This document shows positions 56,012-64,000 of a DNA stretch of 64,000 nt, piece by piece (positions within the stretch are counted from its first letter, which is position 1; each line of letters opens with the position of its first letter). Both the position numbers and the translations under genes were made by a program. This stretch comes from Roseicyclus sediminis (GTDB taxonomy: Bacteria; Pseudomonadota; Alphaproteobacteria; Rhodobacterales; Rhodobacteraceae): positions 1 to 64,000 of the forward strand of contig NZ_JAOPHT010000008.1 of the NCBI RefSeq assembly GCF_025515305.1, in the 5' to 3' direction. The notes beneath the pieces are model-generated. The model saw only the letters and a program-made list of their open reading frames with translations, ran no database searches and had not been told where the DNA came from.

Positions 56012-56572
56012 TCAAAGTCCGCGTGCGATGGCGGCGACGCCGGTCCGGGCAAGGCGCACCTCGCCGAGGGGGCGCATCAATTCGGTGAAGGCGTCGACCT
56101 TCTCGGGCGTGCCGGTGATCTCGAAGACGAAGCTTTCCAGCGTGCTGTCGACCACGTTGGCGCGGAAGATTTCGGCGATGCGCAGCGACTCGACCCGCTT
56201 CTCGCCCTTGGCCATGACCTTGATCAGCGCCAGCTCGCGGCTGACGAAGGCGCCTTCTACGGTGAGGTCCGCGACCTCGTGCACGGGCACCATGCGCTCC
56301 AGCTGCATCTTGATCTGGTTGATGACCTGCGGCGTGCCACTCGTCACGATGGTGATGCGCGAGCGGTGCCCCTCGTGATCGACCTCGGCCACGGTGAGGC
56401 TGTCGATGTTGTAGCCGCGCCCCGAGAAAAGCCCGATCACGCGCGCCAGCACGCCCGCCTCGTTGGTGACCAGAACCGCCAGCGTGTGCGTCTCGATCTC
56501 GTCGGACATGTGGCTGCGCAGGTCGTAGGCTGAATGGCTGGAGGAGCCTTTTTCGATGTTGAGCGGCGACAT
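56012..56572 (-). CDS. ilvH: acetolactate synthase small (regulatory) subunit
   Basis: The 186-residue protein has the N-terminal ACT domain (HTLAVLVTNEAGVLARVIGL, FSGRGYNIDSLTVAEVDHEG) and the second ferredoxin-like domain (KGEKRVESLRIAEIFRANVV). It activates the catalytic subunit and confers valine feedback. It is separated from the large-subunit gene (59113-60879) by a BCCT transporter and a stress-protein gene on the same strand, which is an unusual split of the pair. Confidence 0.96.
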   Translation of the reverse strand: MSPLNIEKGSSSHSAYDLRSHMSDEIETHTLAVLVTNEAGVLARVIGLFSGRGYNIDSLTVAEVDHEGHRSRITIVTSGTPQVINQIKMQLERMVPVHEVADLTVEGAFVSRELALIKVMAKGEKRVESLRIAEIFRANVVDSTLESFVFEITGTPEKVDAFTELMRPLGEVRLARTGVAAIARGL

Positions 56573-56701
56573 GGGCAGGGTCCCTTCCTTGCGGTCGGGC
56601 AGGAGAAAGCACGCGGGCGCCGCGCGTTCAAGGGCGAATGGCCCTCGGGGAGGCCTCCGGGCGCCACATCATGGGCGCCCGGAGCCTTGCGCGGGGGTGC
56701 C

Positions 56702-58351
56702 TCAGGTCGGTTCGGCCTTCAGCCCCCGCCAGATCGCGTAGCACAGGAGCAGCAGGACCACCGTGAACGGCAGGCCGGTGGAGATCACCATGGCCTGCAG
56801 GGACGCAAGGCCGCCCCCGATCAGCAGCGCGATCGCCACCAGCCCCTCGAACGTGCACCAGAAGACCCGCTGCGGGACGGGCGCGTCGATCTTGCCGCCC
56901 GCCGTGATCGTGTCGATCACGAGGCTGCCCGAGTCCGAGGACGTCACGAAGAACACGATCACCAGGATGATCCCGAGCGTCGAGGTGATGGAGGCCATGG
57001 GTAGGCTTTCCAGCATCGCGAACAGGGAGAGCTCCGGGCTGTAGGTGTCGATGACGTTGGCCTTCACGGCCGAGGTCTCGGGGTTGGCGATCATGTCGTT
57101 GATCGCCGCGCCGCCGAAGACGGCCATCCACAGGACGCAGACCAGCGAGGGGATGATGAGGACGCAGGTCACGAATTCACGCACCGTGCGGCCCCTGCTG
57201 ACGCGGGCGATGAACATGCCGACGAAGGGCGACCACGAGATCCACCACGCCCAGTAGAAGGCCGTCCAGCCCTGCATGTAGCCCGTGTCCTCGCGCCCGA
57301 ACGGGTTCGACAGTGGCACCACCTCGCGGAAGTAGCCGACGATGCCCTCGCCGAACTCCGACAGGATCGTGGCCGCGCCGGCCGCGAACAGGACGAAGAT
57401 CAGCAGCGCGAAGGCCATCACCATGTTGATCTCGGACAGGACCTTGACGCCGCCGTCGAGGCCGCGCAGCACCGAGATCAGCGCGACGGCCGTGATGGCG
57501 ACGATCAGGATGACCTGCACCGTGATGCTCTGGGGGATGCCGTAGACGTAGTTCAGCCCGGCATTGGCCTGTTGCGCCCCGAAGCCGAGCGAAGTGGCCA
57601 GTCCGAAGAGCGTCGCGAAGACCGCGAGCGTATCGATAATGTGGCCCCACCAGCCCCAGACGCGTTCGCCGAGCAGCGGGTAGAAGGCCGAGCGGATCGT
57701 GAGCGGAAGGCCCTTGTTGTAGGTGAAGAGCGCGAGGGCGAGGGCCACGACCGCGTAGATCGCCCATGGGTGCAGCGCCCAGTGATAGGACGTGGCGGCC
57801 AGCGCCATCTGCCGCGCCTCCTGGACGTTCGCCTCGATCAGGGTGCCGTCCTCGGCGAAGGGGCGGATCGTGCCCAAGGGCGCGTCGCCCCAGGGCGTGG
57901 CGAAGTAGTAGGCCGGTTCCAGCACCCCGAAGAACATCAGACCGATGCCCATGCCCGCCGCGAAGAGCATCGCGAACCAGCCGGCATAGGAATAGTCGGG
58001 TGTCGCGTCCGCCCCGCCGAGCCGCACCTTGCCCACCGGCAGGACGATGAGCGCGAGGCAGAAGATGACGAAGACGTTCGCCGACAGCAGGAAGAACCAG
58101 TCGAAGCTGGACGTCAGCGCGGGCCGGAGCCAGCCGAAGAAATCCGCCGCCTGCGTCGGGGCCAGAAGCGCGTAGACCACGAAGGCGACGATGGAGAGGC
58201 CGGAGATGAGGAAGACGGGGTTGTGGATGTCGAATCCGAAGGGGCCGACGGCGCCCTCTATATTGTCCTGGCCGATGTCGTATTCGGTCTCGATCAGGTC
58301 CACGTCGCCTTCCGGCGCCGGGATGCCCTGTAGGTTCGTGTCGTCGGTCAT
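56702..58351 (-). CDS. BCCT-family transporter (betaine/choline/carnitine type)
   Basis: The 549-residue protein has 12 predicted membrane helices and the BCCT signature GWTAFYWAWWISWSPFVG, followed by MFIARVSRGRTVREFV. The aromatic residues of the trimethylammonium-binding box are present. It imports a quaternary ammonium compound, or exchanges one. A long N-terminal acidic tail (DTNLQGIPAPEGDVDLIETE) is visible. A universal stress protein gene lies 69 bases upstream on the same strand, suggesting an osmotic-stress unit. Confidence 0.93.
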   Translation of the reverse strand: MTDDTNLQGIPAPEGDVDLIETEYDIGQDNIEGAVGPFGFDIHNPVFLISGLSIVAFVVYALLAPTQAADFFGWLRPALTSSFDWFFLLSANVFVIFCLALIVLPVGKVRLGGADATPDYSYAGWFAMLFAAGMGIGLMFFGVLEPAYYFATPWGDAPLGTIRPFAEDGTLIEANVQEARQMALAATSYHWALHPWAIYAVVALALALFTYNKGLPLTIRSAFYPLLGERVWGWWGHIIDTLAVFATLFGLATSLGFGAQQANAGLNYVYGIPQSITVQVILIVAITAVALISVLRGLDGGVKVLSEINMVMAFALLIFVLFAAGAATILSEFGEGIVGYFREVVPLSNPFGREDTGYMQGWTAFYWAWWISWSPFVGMFIARVSRGRTVREFVTCVLIIPSLVCVLWMAVFGGAAINDMIANPETSAVKANVIDTYSPELSLFAMLESLPMASITSTLGIILVIVFFVTSSDSGSLVIDTITAGGKIDAPVPQRVFWCTFEGLVAIALLIGGGLASLQAMVISTGLPFTVVLLLLCYAIWRGLKAEPT

Positions 58352-58420
58352 GACGGTATCCCTGTTCTTTTTGCGGTGGCGTCCGCCCTCTGGCGGGGCG
58401 GCGGCGGCTGCGGTTGCGGT

Positions 58421-58840
58421 TCAGGCCGGGTCGCGGACCAGCATCACCGAGTGATGACTGAGCGCGGCAAGGTGCCCGCCATGGCTGCGAAGTTCGAAGC
58501 GGCGCGGAATGTGGCTGCCCATGACGATGAGATCGGCGCCAAGCTCGTCGGCCGCCGAGGCAAGCCTGCCATCGAGATCGATCGTGGGGTCGTGCGAGAC
58601 GATCGGGTGGCTGCCGGCATCGACGACGCCGCGCACCTCAGTCTCGGCCGCCGCGAAACGGGCGAGTTTCTCCGCGAATTCCTCGGGGTTGTGCGCGACG
58701 GTGCTCGGCTGCGGCACGGTGACCCCCACATAAGTCACGCGCGCCCCGTAATGCCGGGCGAGATCGGCCGCCACGCCCAGTGCCCGGTCGAGCCGGTCGG
58801 CATGGCCGAGGTCCACCGGAACCATGATGTGTCTGAACAC
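58421..58840 (-). CDS. universal stress protein (UspA family)
   Basis: The 139-residue protein is a single Usp domain, starting FRHIMVPVDLGHADRLDRAL and ending with a GADLIVMGSHIPRR ... HHSVMLVRDP motif. The ATP-loop pattern G-2x-G-9x-G(S/T) is only partly kept (IVMGSHIPRRFELRSHGGHL), so nucleotide binding is uncertain. The start is GTG at 58840 with a strong GGAGAGGAGG site. It is placed before the BCCT transporter gene, a pairing common for osmolyte uptake. Confidence 0.88.
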   Translation of the reverse strand: MFRHIMVPVDLGHADRLDRALGVAADLARHYGARVTYVGVTVPQPSTVAHNPEEFAEKLARFAAAETEVRGVVDAGSHPIVSHDPTIDLDGRLASAADELGADLIVMGSHIPRRFELRSHGGHLAALSHHSVMLVRDPA

Positions 58841-59034
58841 GTGCCCCTCCTCTCCTTTGGGTGTCTTGCGACGCATTGGGTGAGGGAATGAGCCCGTCGA
58901 ACATGGACATGGACGACGGGACATAGCCCAAAAGCGACATATTTTTGTCGCGATTAGGCTAACACCCATGGTTCAGGTTGCAACCCGGTCGCGGGCCGGG
59001 GGGGGCGAAACGCCGGATTTTCCCATGCAGGCAA

Positions 59035-59072
59035 AAGGAAAAGGCGGCCGGACCTTCCGGTCCCGCCGCCTT
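59035..59072 (-). terminator. intrinsic terminator of the acetolactate synthase large-subunit gene
   Basis: AAGGCGGC (59041-59048) pairs with GCCGCCTT (59065-59072), and after one C/C mismatch GGACC pairs with GGTCC around a TTCC loop. On the minus strand the stem is followed by TTTTCCTTTT. It begins 41 bases after the gene's stop. Confidence 0.8.
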
Positions 59073-59112
59073 CCAGATCTTTCCGTTGGCCGTTACTCGG
59101 CCAGGTCCCGGA

Positions 59113-60879
59113 TCAGACGAGCACGCCGCCCTCCGCGCCGATCACGCCCTGCGTGTCGGCCTCGCCAAGCAGCATCTCGTTATGCGCCTTGCCGGACGGG
59201 ATCATGGGGAAGCAGTTCTCGTGCTTCTCCACGAGGCAATCGAAGATGACCGGACCGTCGTAGTCGAGCATCTCCATGATCGCGTCGTCGAGATCCTTGG
59301 GATCGGTGCACAGGATGCCCTTGGCCCCGAACGCCTCGGCCAGCTTGACGAAATCGGGCAGGGCCTCGGACCAGGAATGCGAATAGCGCTCGCCGTGGAG
59401 TAGTTCCTGCCACTGGCGGACCATTCCGAGGCGCTCGTTGTTGAGAATGAACTGCTTGACGGGCAGGCGGTACTGCACCGCCGTTCCCATCTCCTGCATG
59501 TTCATCAGCCACGAGGCCTCGCCCGCCACGTTGATGACCAGCGCATCCGGGTGCGCGATCTGCACGCCGATGGAGGCGGGCGTGCCGTAGCCCATGGTGC
59601 CGAGGCCTCCGCTCGTCATCCAGCGGTTGGGATCCTCGAAGCCCAGGAACTGCGCCGCCCACATCTGGTGCTGGCCTACCTCGGTCGTGATGTAGCGGTC
59701 GCGTCCCTTGGTCAGCGCCTCGAGTCGCTCCAGCGCGTATTGCGGTTTGATCGTGGTCTCGGAGTTGGTGTAGCGCAGGCACTTCACCGCGCGCCATTCC
59801 TCGATCTTCGCCCACCACGCGGCCAGGGCGGATGCGTTGGTCTTCGACCCGCGCGCCTTCCAGACGCGCAGCACTTCCTCCAGCACGTGGGTCACGTCGC
59901 CGATGATCGGGAAATCGGCGTGGATCACCTTGTTGATCGAGGACGGGTCGATGTCGATGTGCGCCTTGCGGCTGCCCGGGCTGAAATCCGCGATCCGGCC
60001 CGTGATCCGGTCGTCGAAGCGCGCGCCGATGTTGATCATCAGGTCGCAGCCATGCATCGCGAGGTTGGCCTCGTAGAGACCATGCATCCCCAGCATGCCC
60101 AGCCAGTTCTTCCCCGAGGCTGGATAGGCGCCGAGGCCCATCAGCGTGGAGGTGACGGGGAAGCCCGTGGCCTGCGCCAGTTCCCGAAGGAGCGCCGAGG
60201 CGCGGGGCCCCGAGTTGATGACGCCGCCGCCGGTATAGAAGACCGGGCGTTCCGCCGTCTCCATCGCCTCGACCAGCGCCTCGATCACGGCCGAGTCGCC
60301 CTTCACGCGCGGGCGGTAATGTTCGATCTTGGCTTGCGGCTTGGCGGTGTAGGCGCCGGTGGCGAACTGCACGTCCTTGGGGATGTCGACGAGGACCGGG
60401 CCGGGGCGCCCCTGGGTCGCGATGTGGAACGCCTCGTGGATCGTGCCCGACAGCCGGTCGGTGTCCTTCACCAGCCAGTTCATCTTGGTGCATGGGCGCG
60501 TGATGCCGACGGTGTCGGCCTCCTGGAAGGCGTCAGAGCCGATCATGAAGGTCGGGACCTGGCCGGTGAGCACGACGATCGGGATCGAATCCATCAGCGC
60601 GTCGACGAGCCCCGTGACCGCGTTCGTCGCGCCCGGACCCGAGGTGACCAGCACGACGCCCGGCTTGCCGGTCGCGCGCGCATAGCCCTCGGCGGCATGG
60701 ACCGCGCCCTGCTCGTGGCGGACCAGGATGTGGCGGATCGCGTTTTGCTGAAAGATCTCGTCGTAGATCGGAAGCACCGCACCGCCCGGATAGCCGAATA
60801 CGACTTCGACGCCCTGCTCCTTGAGGGCCTCGACCACCATCTTCGCTCCGGTCATCTGGACCGTCTTTTGGGGTTCCAT
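59113..60879 (-). CDS. ilvI: acetolactate synthase large (catalytic) subunit
   Basis: The 588-residue ThDP enzyme condenses pyruvate with pyruvate or 2-oxobutyrate in branched-chain amino acid synthesis. The PYR-domain activating residue is Glu56 (VRHEQGAVHAAEGYAR), the FAD domain is central, and the ThDP/Mg motif lies in the C-terminal third (NVAGEASWLMNMQEMGTA). Where most family members have GDG, this one reads VAGEAS, an odd variant. The ATG at 60879 follows AGAAGGAA. It is preceded by an attenuator-like leader (60953-61052). It could equally be named ilvB. Confidence 0.95.
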   Translation of the reverse strand: MEPQKTVQMTGAKMVVEALKEQGVEVVFGYPGGAVLPIYDEIFQQNAIRHILVRHEQGAVHAAEGYARATGKPGVVLVTSGPGATNAVTGLVDALMDSIPIVVLTGQVPTFMIGSDAFQEADTVGITRPCTKMNWLVKDTDRLSGTIHEAFHIATQGRPGPVLVDIPKDVQFATGAYTAKPQAKIEHYRPRVKGDSAVIEALVEAMETAERPVFYTGGGVINSGPRASALLRELAQATGFPVTSTLMGLGAYPASGKNWLGMLGMHGLYEANLAMHGCDLMINIGARFDDRITGRIADFSPGSRKAHIDIDPSSINKVIHADFPIIGDVTHVLEEVLRVWKARGSKTNASALAAWWAKIEEWRAVKCLRYTNSETTIKPQYALERLEALTKGRDRYITTEVGQHQMWAAQFLGFEDPNRWMTSGGLGTMGYGTPASIGVQIAHPDALVINVAGEASWLMNMQEMGTAVQYRLPVKQFILNNERLGMVRQWQELLHGERYSHSWSEALPDFVKLAEAFGAKGILCTDPKDLDDAIMEMLDYDGPVIFDCLVEKHENCFPMIPSGKAHNEMLLGEADTQGVIGAEGGVLV

Positions 60880-60952
60880 CGCGGGGTTCCTTCTCTTCCT
60901 GACCACGATCTTCCGTTACGCGATGCCCGACACGCCTTGGGGTGTCCGGCAT

Positions 60953-60979
60953 AAAAAAGCCCCCGGAGTTTCCGAGGGC
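60953..60979 (-). terminator. attenuator terminator hairpin upstream of acetolactate synthase
   Basis: Plus-strand GCCC-CCGGA (60959-60967) and TCCGA-GGGC (60971-60979) pair with one mismatch around a 3-base loop. On the minus strand the stem is followed by a run of six T's (60953-60958). It lies between the leader peptide and the gene, where a terminator makes sense only as an attenuator. An alternative 9-bp pairing, 60978-60986 with 61012-61020, would compete with the base of this stem. Confidence 0.78.
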
Positions 60980-61004
60980 GCATGGGGTGTGAGTATGGCT
61001 GCCG

Positions 61005-61052
61005 TCACCGACCCATGCGCATCCTGTGTACTACTACGATAAGGAGGTCCAT
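61005..61052 (-). CDS. ilv leader peptide (attenuation control)
   Basis: A 16-codon frame on the minus strand encodes MDLLIVVVHRMRMGR and a TGA. Six of its first eight residues are Leu, Leu, Ile, Val, Val, Val, the amino acids made by the downstream enzyme, as in classical ilv leaders. GGAGCAGG lies just before the ATG. The attenuator hairpin follows 26 bases after the stop and the ilv gene start lies at 60879. Starved ribosomes would stall on the Leu/Ile/Val codons and leave the 61012-61020 segment free to pair against the terminator. Confidence 0.8.
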   Translation of the reverse strand: MDLLIVVVHRMRMGR

Positions 61053-61539
61053 GACCTGCTCCGGCTTTCGAACGCTGCGGACACTAGGGAGGGGGGCAGG
61101 GGGCGTCAACCGCGAAACGCCCGGCTTTGTGAATAATCTGTCGCAAGCGCGGCGTTTCGCGCAACAAAGCGATTTCGGGATGAGGCTGGGCGAAACCTCC
61201 GTGCCGGCACGCCGCATCCCGCAGATGCGTGTCGGACGTGTCCGGGCGCGTCCCGCGGGCGACCGCCGGATGCCCACCTTTGTCGCGGAAACGATTCACA
61301 GCTGTCACGCCGCGCCTGCGGATCGGCCGAGGACAGATGCTCCGATAGCGCTAACGAACCACAACCCGGAGTTGATCAGGTCAAATTGCGCGGATTTTGG
61401 TAAGGAAATTTTACAAAAAAGTGCCCTTCGGACGCGAAAACCTGTTTCACGACGCGAGTCGCTTCGCTAACGTGCCGCCACAGCGAATTTGAACTCGCGG
61501 TCCGGGGAGGCCCGCGGGACATCCAATGGGAGGATATCT
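61053..61539. other. promoter-bearing gap between ilv leader and TRAP operon
   Basis: No protein gene is supported in this 487-base stretch. It must contain the promoter of the ilv leader (minus strand) and of the TRAP operon (plus strand). An AT-rich segment around 61380-61430 (AAATTGCGCGGATTTTGGTA and following) is the likeliest place for the latter, but I do not see a clean -35/-10 pair. Confidence 0.4.
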
Positions 61540-62625
61540 ATGGATCGCCGTTCATTCCTGCGCACGTCTGCACTCGGCGGCGCAGCAGCCGCAACCACGT
61601 CCCTTGCGGCACCGGCTTACGCTCAAGGCAACCGCACGCTGACGCTGGTCACGTCGGTGCCCGACGGTTTCGCCGTCTTCGATGATGCCGCCCAGCTGGC
61701 CATCGACTACATCACCGCGATGACCGACGGTCAGCTCAGCTTCAACAAGATGCCTGCAGGCAGCCTTGTGGGCGCCTTCGAGGTGTTCGACGCCGTGTCT
61801 TCCGGGCAGGCCGACCTCTACCACTCGGCGGAATACTACTTCCTCAACCAGCACCCCGCCTTTGCGTTCTTCACCGCCGTGCCCTTCGGCATGACGGCGC
61901 AGGAAATGGCCAACTGGTACTACCGTCGTGGCGGTCAGGAACTGCACGACAACCTGTCGTCGCTCTTCGGCCTCAAGCCGCTGATGTGCGGCCAGACGGC
62001 GATGCAGCCCGGCGGCTGGTTCAACATCGAGATCAACTCGGTCGAAGACCTGCAGGGCCTGCGCTTCCGCATGCCCGGCCAGGGTGGCCAGGTGCTGGGT
62101 CGTCTGGGTGCTTCCGTCCAGAACATCCCCGGCGGCGAGATCTACCAGGCGCTGGCCTCGCGCCAGATCGACGGCGCCGAGTGGATCGGCCCCTATGCCG
62201 ACGAGCGGATGGGCTTCCAGGAAGTCACCAACATCTACTACGCCGCAGGCTTCCACGAGCCGGGTTCGACCCTGTCGCTGGTGTTCAACCAGCAGATCTG
62301 GGAATCGCTGACGCCCACCCAGCAGACCGTCTGCAAGGTCGCCTGCGAAGCCGCACACGCGCAGAACACCGCGCTTTCGCTGGCTGAAAACGGCGCGGCG
62401 CTTGCCCGCCTGCAGGCCGGTGGCGTTCAGGTCCGCCAGTTCCCCGATGAAGTGTGGGATGCGTTCGGAACCGCTGCTGCAGAAGTGCGCCAGGAGAACA
62501 TGGGCGACCCGATCTACGCCGAGATCGCCAACAGCGTGTTCGCCTCGATGAATGAGTCGTCGGCTTGGTACGAGATCGCCGACGGCGAATTCATGCGCCA
62601 GCGTAACCGGGTCAACGCAGGCTGA
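61540..62625 (+). CDS. TRAP transporter substrate-binding protein, TakP-like (alpha-keto acid type)
   Basis: The 361-residue protein has a Tat signal (DRRSFLRTSALGGAAAATTS, cleavage after AYA). The mature part resembles TakP of Rhodobacter: GGWFNIEINSVEDLQGLRFR, the GGEIYQALASRQIDGAEWIG loop that contacts substrate and cation, and PYADERMGF. TakP binds pyruvate and other 2-oxo acids with sodium. The ATG at 61540 follows GGGAGGA. Two permease genes follow on the same strand. Confidence 0.9.
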   Translation: MDRRSFLRTSALGGAAAATTSLAAPAYAQGNRTLTLVTSVPDGFAVFDDAAQLAIDYITAMTDGQLSFNKMPAGSLVGAFEVFDAVSSGQADLYHSAEYYFLNQHPAFAFFTAVPFGMTAQEMANWYYRRGGQELHDNLSSLFGLKPLMCGQTAMQPGGWFNIEINSVEDLQGLRFRMPGQGGQVLGRLGASVQNIPGGEIYQALASRQIDGAEWIGPYADERMGFQEVTNIYYAAGFHEPGSTLSLVFNQQIWESLTPTQQTVCKVACEAAHAQNTALSLAENGAALARLQAGGVQVRQFPDEVWDAFGTAAAEVRQENMGDPIYAEIANSVFASMNESSAWYEIADGEFMRQRNRVNAG

Positions 62626-62744
62626 GCCTTGCCTAAAGTTCGTCCCGTCCGGTCGCCTCGCGCGGTCCGGGCGGGGCCTTGCGCCGTGCGTGGACCACTG
62701 GGGGTCCGGACTGCACGGCATGCCCGCGTTCGGGGGATCACAGC

Positions 62745-63656
62745 ATGATCGATTTCATCCTATGGGTGCTGCAGAATATCGCGCTGGCCCCGTATCACCT
62801 GTTCGTCGCGCTCACGAATCCGGGGGCATGGCTCGACTGGGCCAATCCCGAGGCCGTGATGCGCTTCATCTACTACGGCGCCTCGGTCGAACTGTTCTTC
62901 GTGGCCTTCACCACGTTCCTCATCATCACCGCGCTCGGCATGGCCTGGAAGCGCGACATCCTGTGGTGGGGCGTACGCATCCTCGAAGGCTTCGCCAACG
63001 TCGTCGGCCGCACGGCCGCGTGGGCGGGCCTCATCATGGTCCTGATCCAGGTCATGATCGTCTTTCTTCAGCGCATCTTCCGTGTGTCCGGGATCGAGCT
63101 CGGCCCGCTCGGCATTGCGCTGTCCATGGATCTCAGCTGGTGGGCCGAGGGCCTGAAGTTCTGGAACGCGCTCGTGGTCACGCTGTGCGTGGCCTACACC
63201 TTCGTGCAGGGCGGCCATGTCCGCGTCGACCTCGTCTACTCGGCGGTGAAGTTCCGCACGAAGAAGGTCATCGACATGGTGGGCTGCCTGATCTTCATGA
63301 TGCCGGCCATCGTCATCACGTATCTCTATGCCTGGTTCTTCATGTGGCGGCACCTGATGACGCCTTCGGTGACGTCCACGAGCGAGCTTGACCGCATGCT
63401 GATGCAGTCGCGCATCTTCCGCTGGAACGTGGAGACCATCGGCTTCAGCCCGAACGGCTTCAACGCCTACTTCCTGTTCAAGGTGCTGATCGTGCTGTTC
63501 TGCGTCATGGTCTTCCTTCAGGCCATCGCCTTCTTCTGGCGCTCGTATCTGGAATGGCTCGAGGGCGAAGCGAGCGAGGGCAAATATCTCGACCGCGACA
63601 AGCTGGGCGACGAGGCCGAGGAACTGGAGCACGCGATTCACTCCGGCTCGACCTGA
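62745..63656 (+). CDS. TRAP transporter small permease, enlarged DctQ-like
   Basis: The 303-residue protein is about twice the usual DctQ length. It has an N-terminal extra segment (MIDFILWVLQNIALAPYHLF), at least four further membrane helices, and a charged C-terminal tail ending in EELEHAIHS. The DctQ-like region is around 80-260. Such enlarged small permeases accompany TakP-type binding proteins. It is preceded by a 119-base gap after the binding-protein gene and followed by the large permease gene. Confidence 0.82.
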   Translation: MIDFILWVLQNIALAPYHLFVALTNPGAWLDWANPEAVMRFIYYGASVELFFVAFTTFLIITALGMAWKRDILWWGVRILEGFANVVGRTAAWAGLIMVLIQVMIVFLQRIFRVSGIELGPLGIALSMDLSWWAEGLKFWNALVVTLCVAYTFVQGGHVRVDLVYSAVKFRTKKVIDMVGCLIFMMPAIVITYLYAWFFMWRHLMTPSVTSTSELDRMLMQSRIFRWNVETIGFSPNGFNAYFLFKVLIVLFCVMVFLQAIAFFWRSYLEWLEGEASEGKYLDRDKLGDEAEELEHAIHSGST

Positions 63657-63737
63657 GCCGGGCCGTCGCGCGACTTTCGATTTTGGGACTGACGGCGTCT
63701 CCCGTGATGACGCCGGATTGAGGGGAAAGACAGGACC

Positions 63738-64000
63738 ATGCTGTTCGGATTGGATGGGGTCGAGATCGGCCTGATCATCGTGTTCCTGACGCTCTTTGCG
63801 GGGATCATGACAGGCTTTCCGGTCGCCTTCGCCATCGGCGGCGCCGGCGTCATTTCCTTCGCGATCATCGCCGCGCTGGACAGTGCCGGCCTCCTGATAC
63901 ACCAGGCGATCGACACGTCATCGGCGGAATACTCGGCGCTCGTTGCCGAAGGGGTCATCCGGGAATCGATATCCGTATTCCGATACCCCGAGTTGCCAAG
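63738..64000 (+). CDS. TRAP transporter large permease DctM, partial (runs off the window)
   Basis: The first 87 codons are visible, starting MLFGLDGVEIGLIIVFLTLF and continuing with the DctM N-terminal motif AGIMTGFPVAFAIGGAGVIS. The frame is open to the last base. It completes the TakP-type transporter begun at 61540. The sequence after about residue 62 (SAEYSALVAEGVIRESISVF) looks less like a DctM membrane protein, so the extreme edge may be poor sequence or a junction. Confidence 0.8.
   Translation, partial: MLFGLDGVEIGLIIVFLTLFAGIMTGFPVAFAIGGAGVISFAIIAALDSAGLLIHQAIDTSSAEYSALVAEGVIRESISVFRYPELP

Overview
The window comes from the chromosome of a GC-rich alphaproteobacterium, almost certainly a member of the Rhodobacteraceae/Roseobacter group. 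Three things point there. The housekeeping order gltA-gltX-comEC-lexA-moeA-moaC-trpC-trpD-trpG, followed by trpE-ppiD, is one I associate with that family. TRAP transporters are abundant. The SOS box in front of lexA is of the alphaproteobacterial GTTC-N7-GTTC type.

Bases 1-24701 are an accessory catabolic region. It opens with a LysR regulator divergent from a two-gene phosphonate oxygenase pair (tmpA/tmpB-like, 1367-3102) and a large acyl-CoA:carboxylate CoA-transferase with an extra C-terminal domain (3223-5148). A degenerate stretch of about 0.76 kb follows. Next is an aromatic-type degradation locus built from three blocks. (i) 6017-12542 reads rightward and encodes an alpha/beta hydrolase, a two-domain extradiol-type (VOC) dioxygenase, an SDR protein, a thiamine-diphosphate enzyme, an aspartate-dehydrogenase-like protein and an aldehyde dehydrogenase. 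(ii) An IclR regulator (leftward) is divergent from 13480-20249, which encodes two flavin monooxygenases, a complete DctP/DctQ/DctM TRAP transporter and a sulfatase. (iii) 20258-23858 reads leftward and encodes a bicupin dioxygenase, a small HTH-like protein, a Rieske oxygenase, an SDR and a pentapeptide-like protein; it is divergent from a second IclR regulator. The same composite operator, TTGAAC-N5-GTTC-N6-GAAC, lies before blocks (i) and (ii), which argues that one IclR protein controls both. The substrate cannot be read from sequence; an imported aromatic acid, possibly sulfated and/or nitrogen-bearing, is an inference.

Bases 24702-27052 are a scarred region with a truncated urocanate hydratase (hutU) relic, a small conserved protein, a HEPN-like protein and tRNA-Asn. 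Bases 27120-36904 carry core genes: a metallo-hydrolase, an orphan histidine kinase, tRNA-Ile2(CAT), purM-purN, rnd, a lipoprotein gene, sufE, gltA with a clear terminator, and gltX. Bases 37012-51493 hold comEC, lexA with a triple SOS half-site, molybdenum cofactor genes and the split trp genes, an array of five perfect palindromes between a deacetylase-like gene and trpE, a PpiD-like foldase and an aminotransferase.

Bases 51630-61052 contain ssb, a Rieske oxygenase of the quaternary-ammonium type with a small partner, an ECF sigma factor facing an EF-hand protein, an SRPBCC protein, ilvH, a BCCT transporter with a universal stress protein, and ilvB/ilvI. The ilv large-subunit gene is preceded by what looks like a transcription attenuator: a 15-residue leader peptide containing LLIVVV and then a hairpin with a T run. 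The window ends in a TRAP transporter operon of the alpha-keto-acid (TakP) type, whose large permease runs off the edge.
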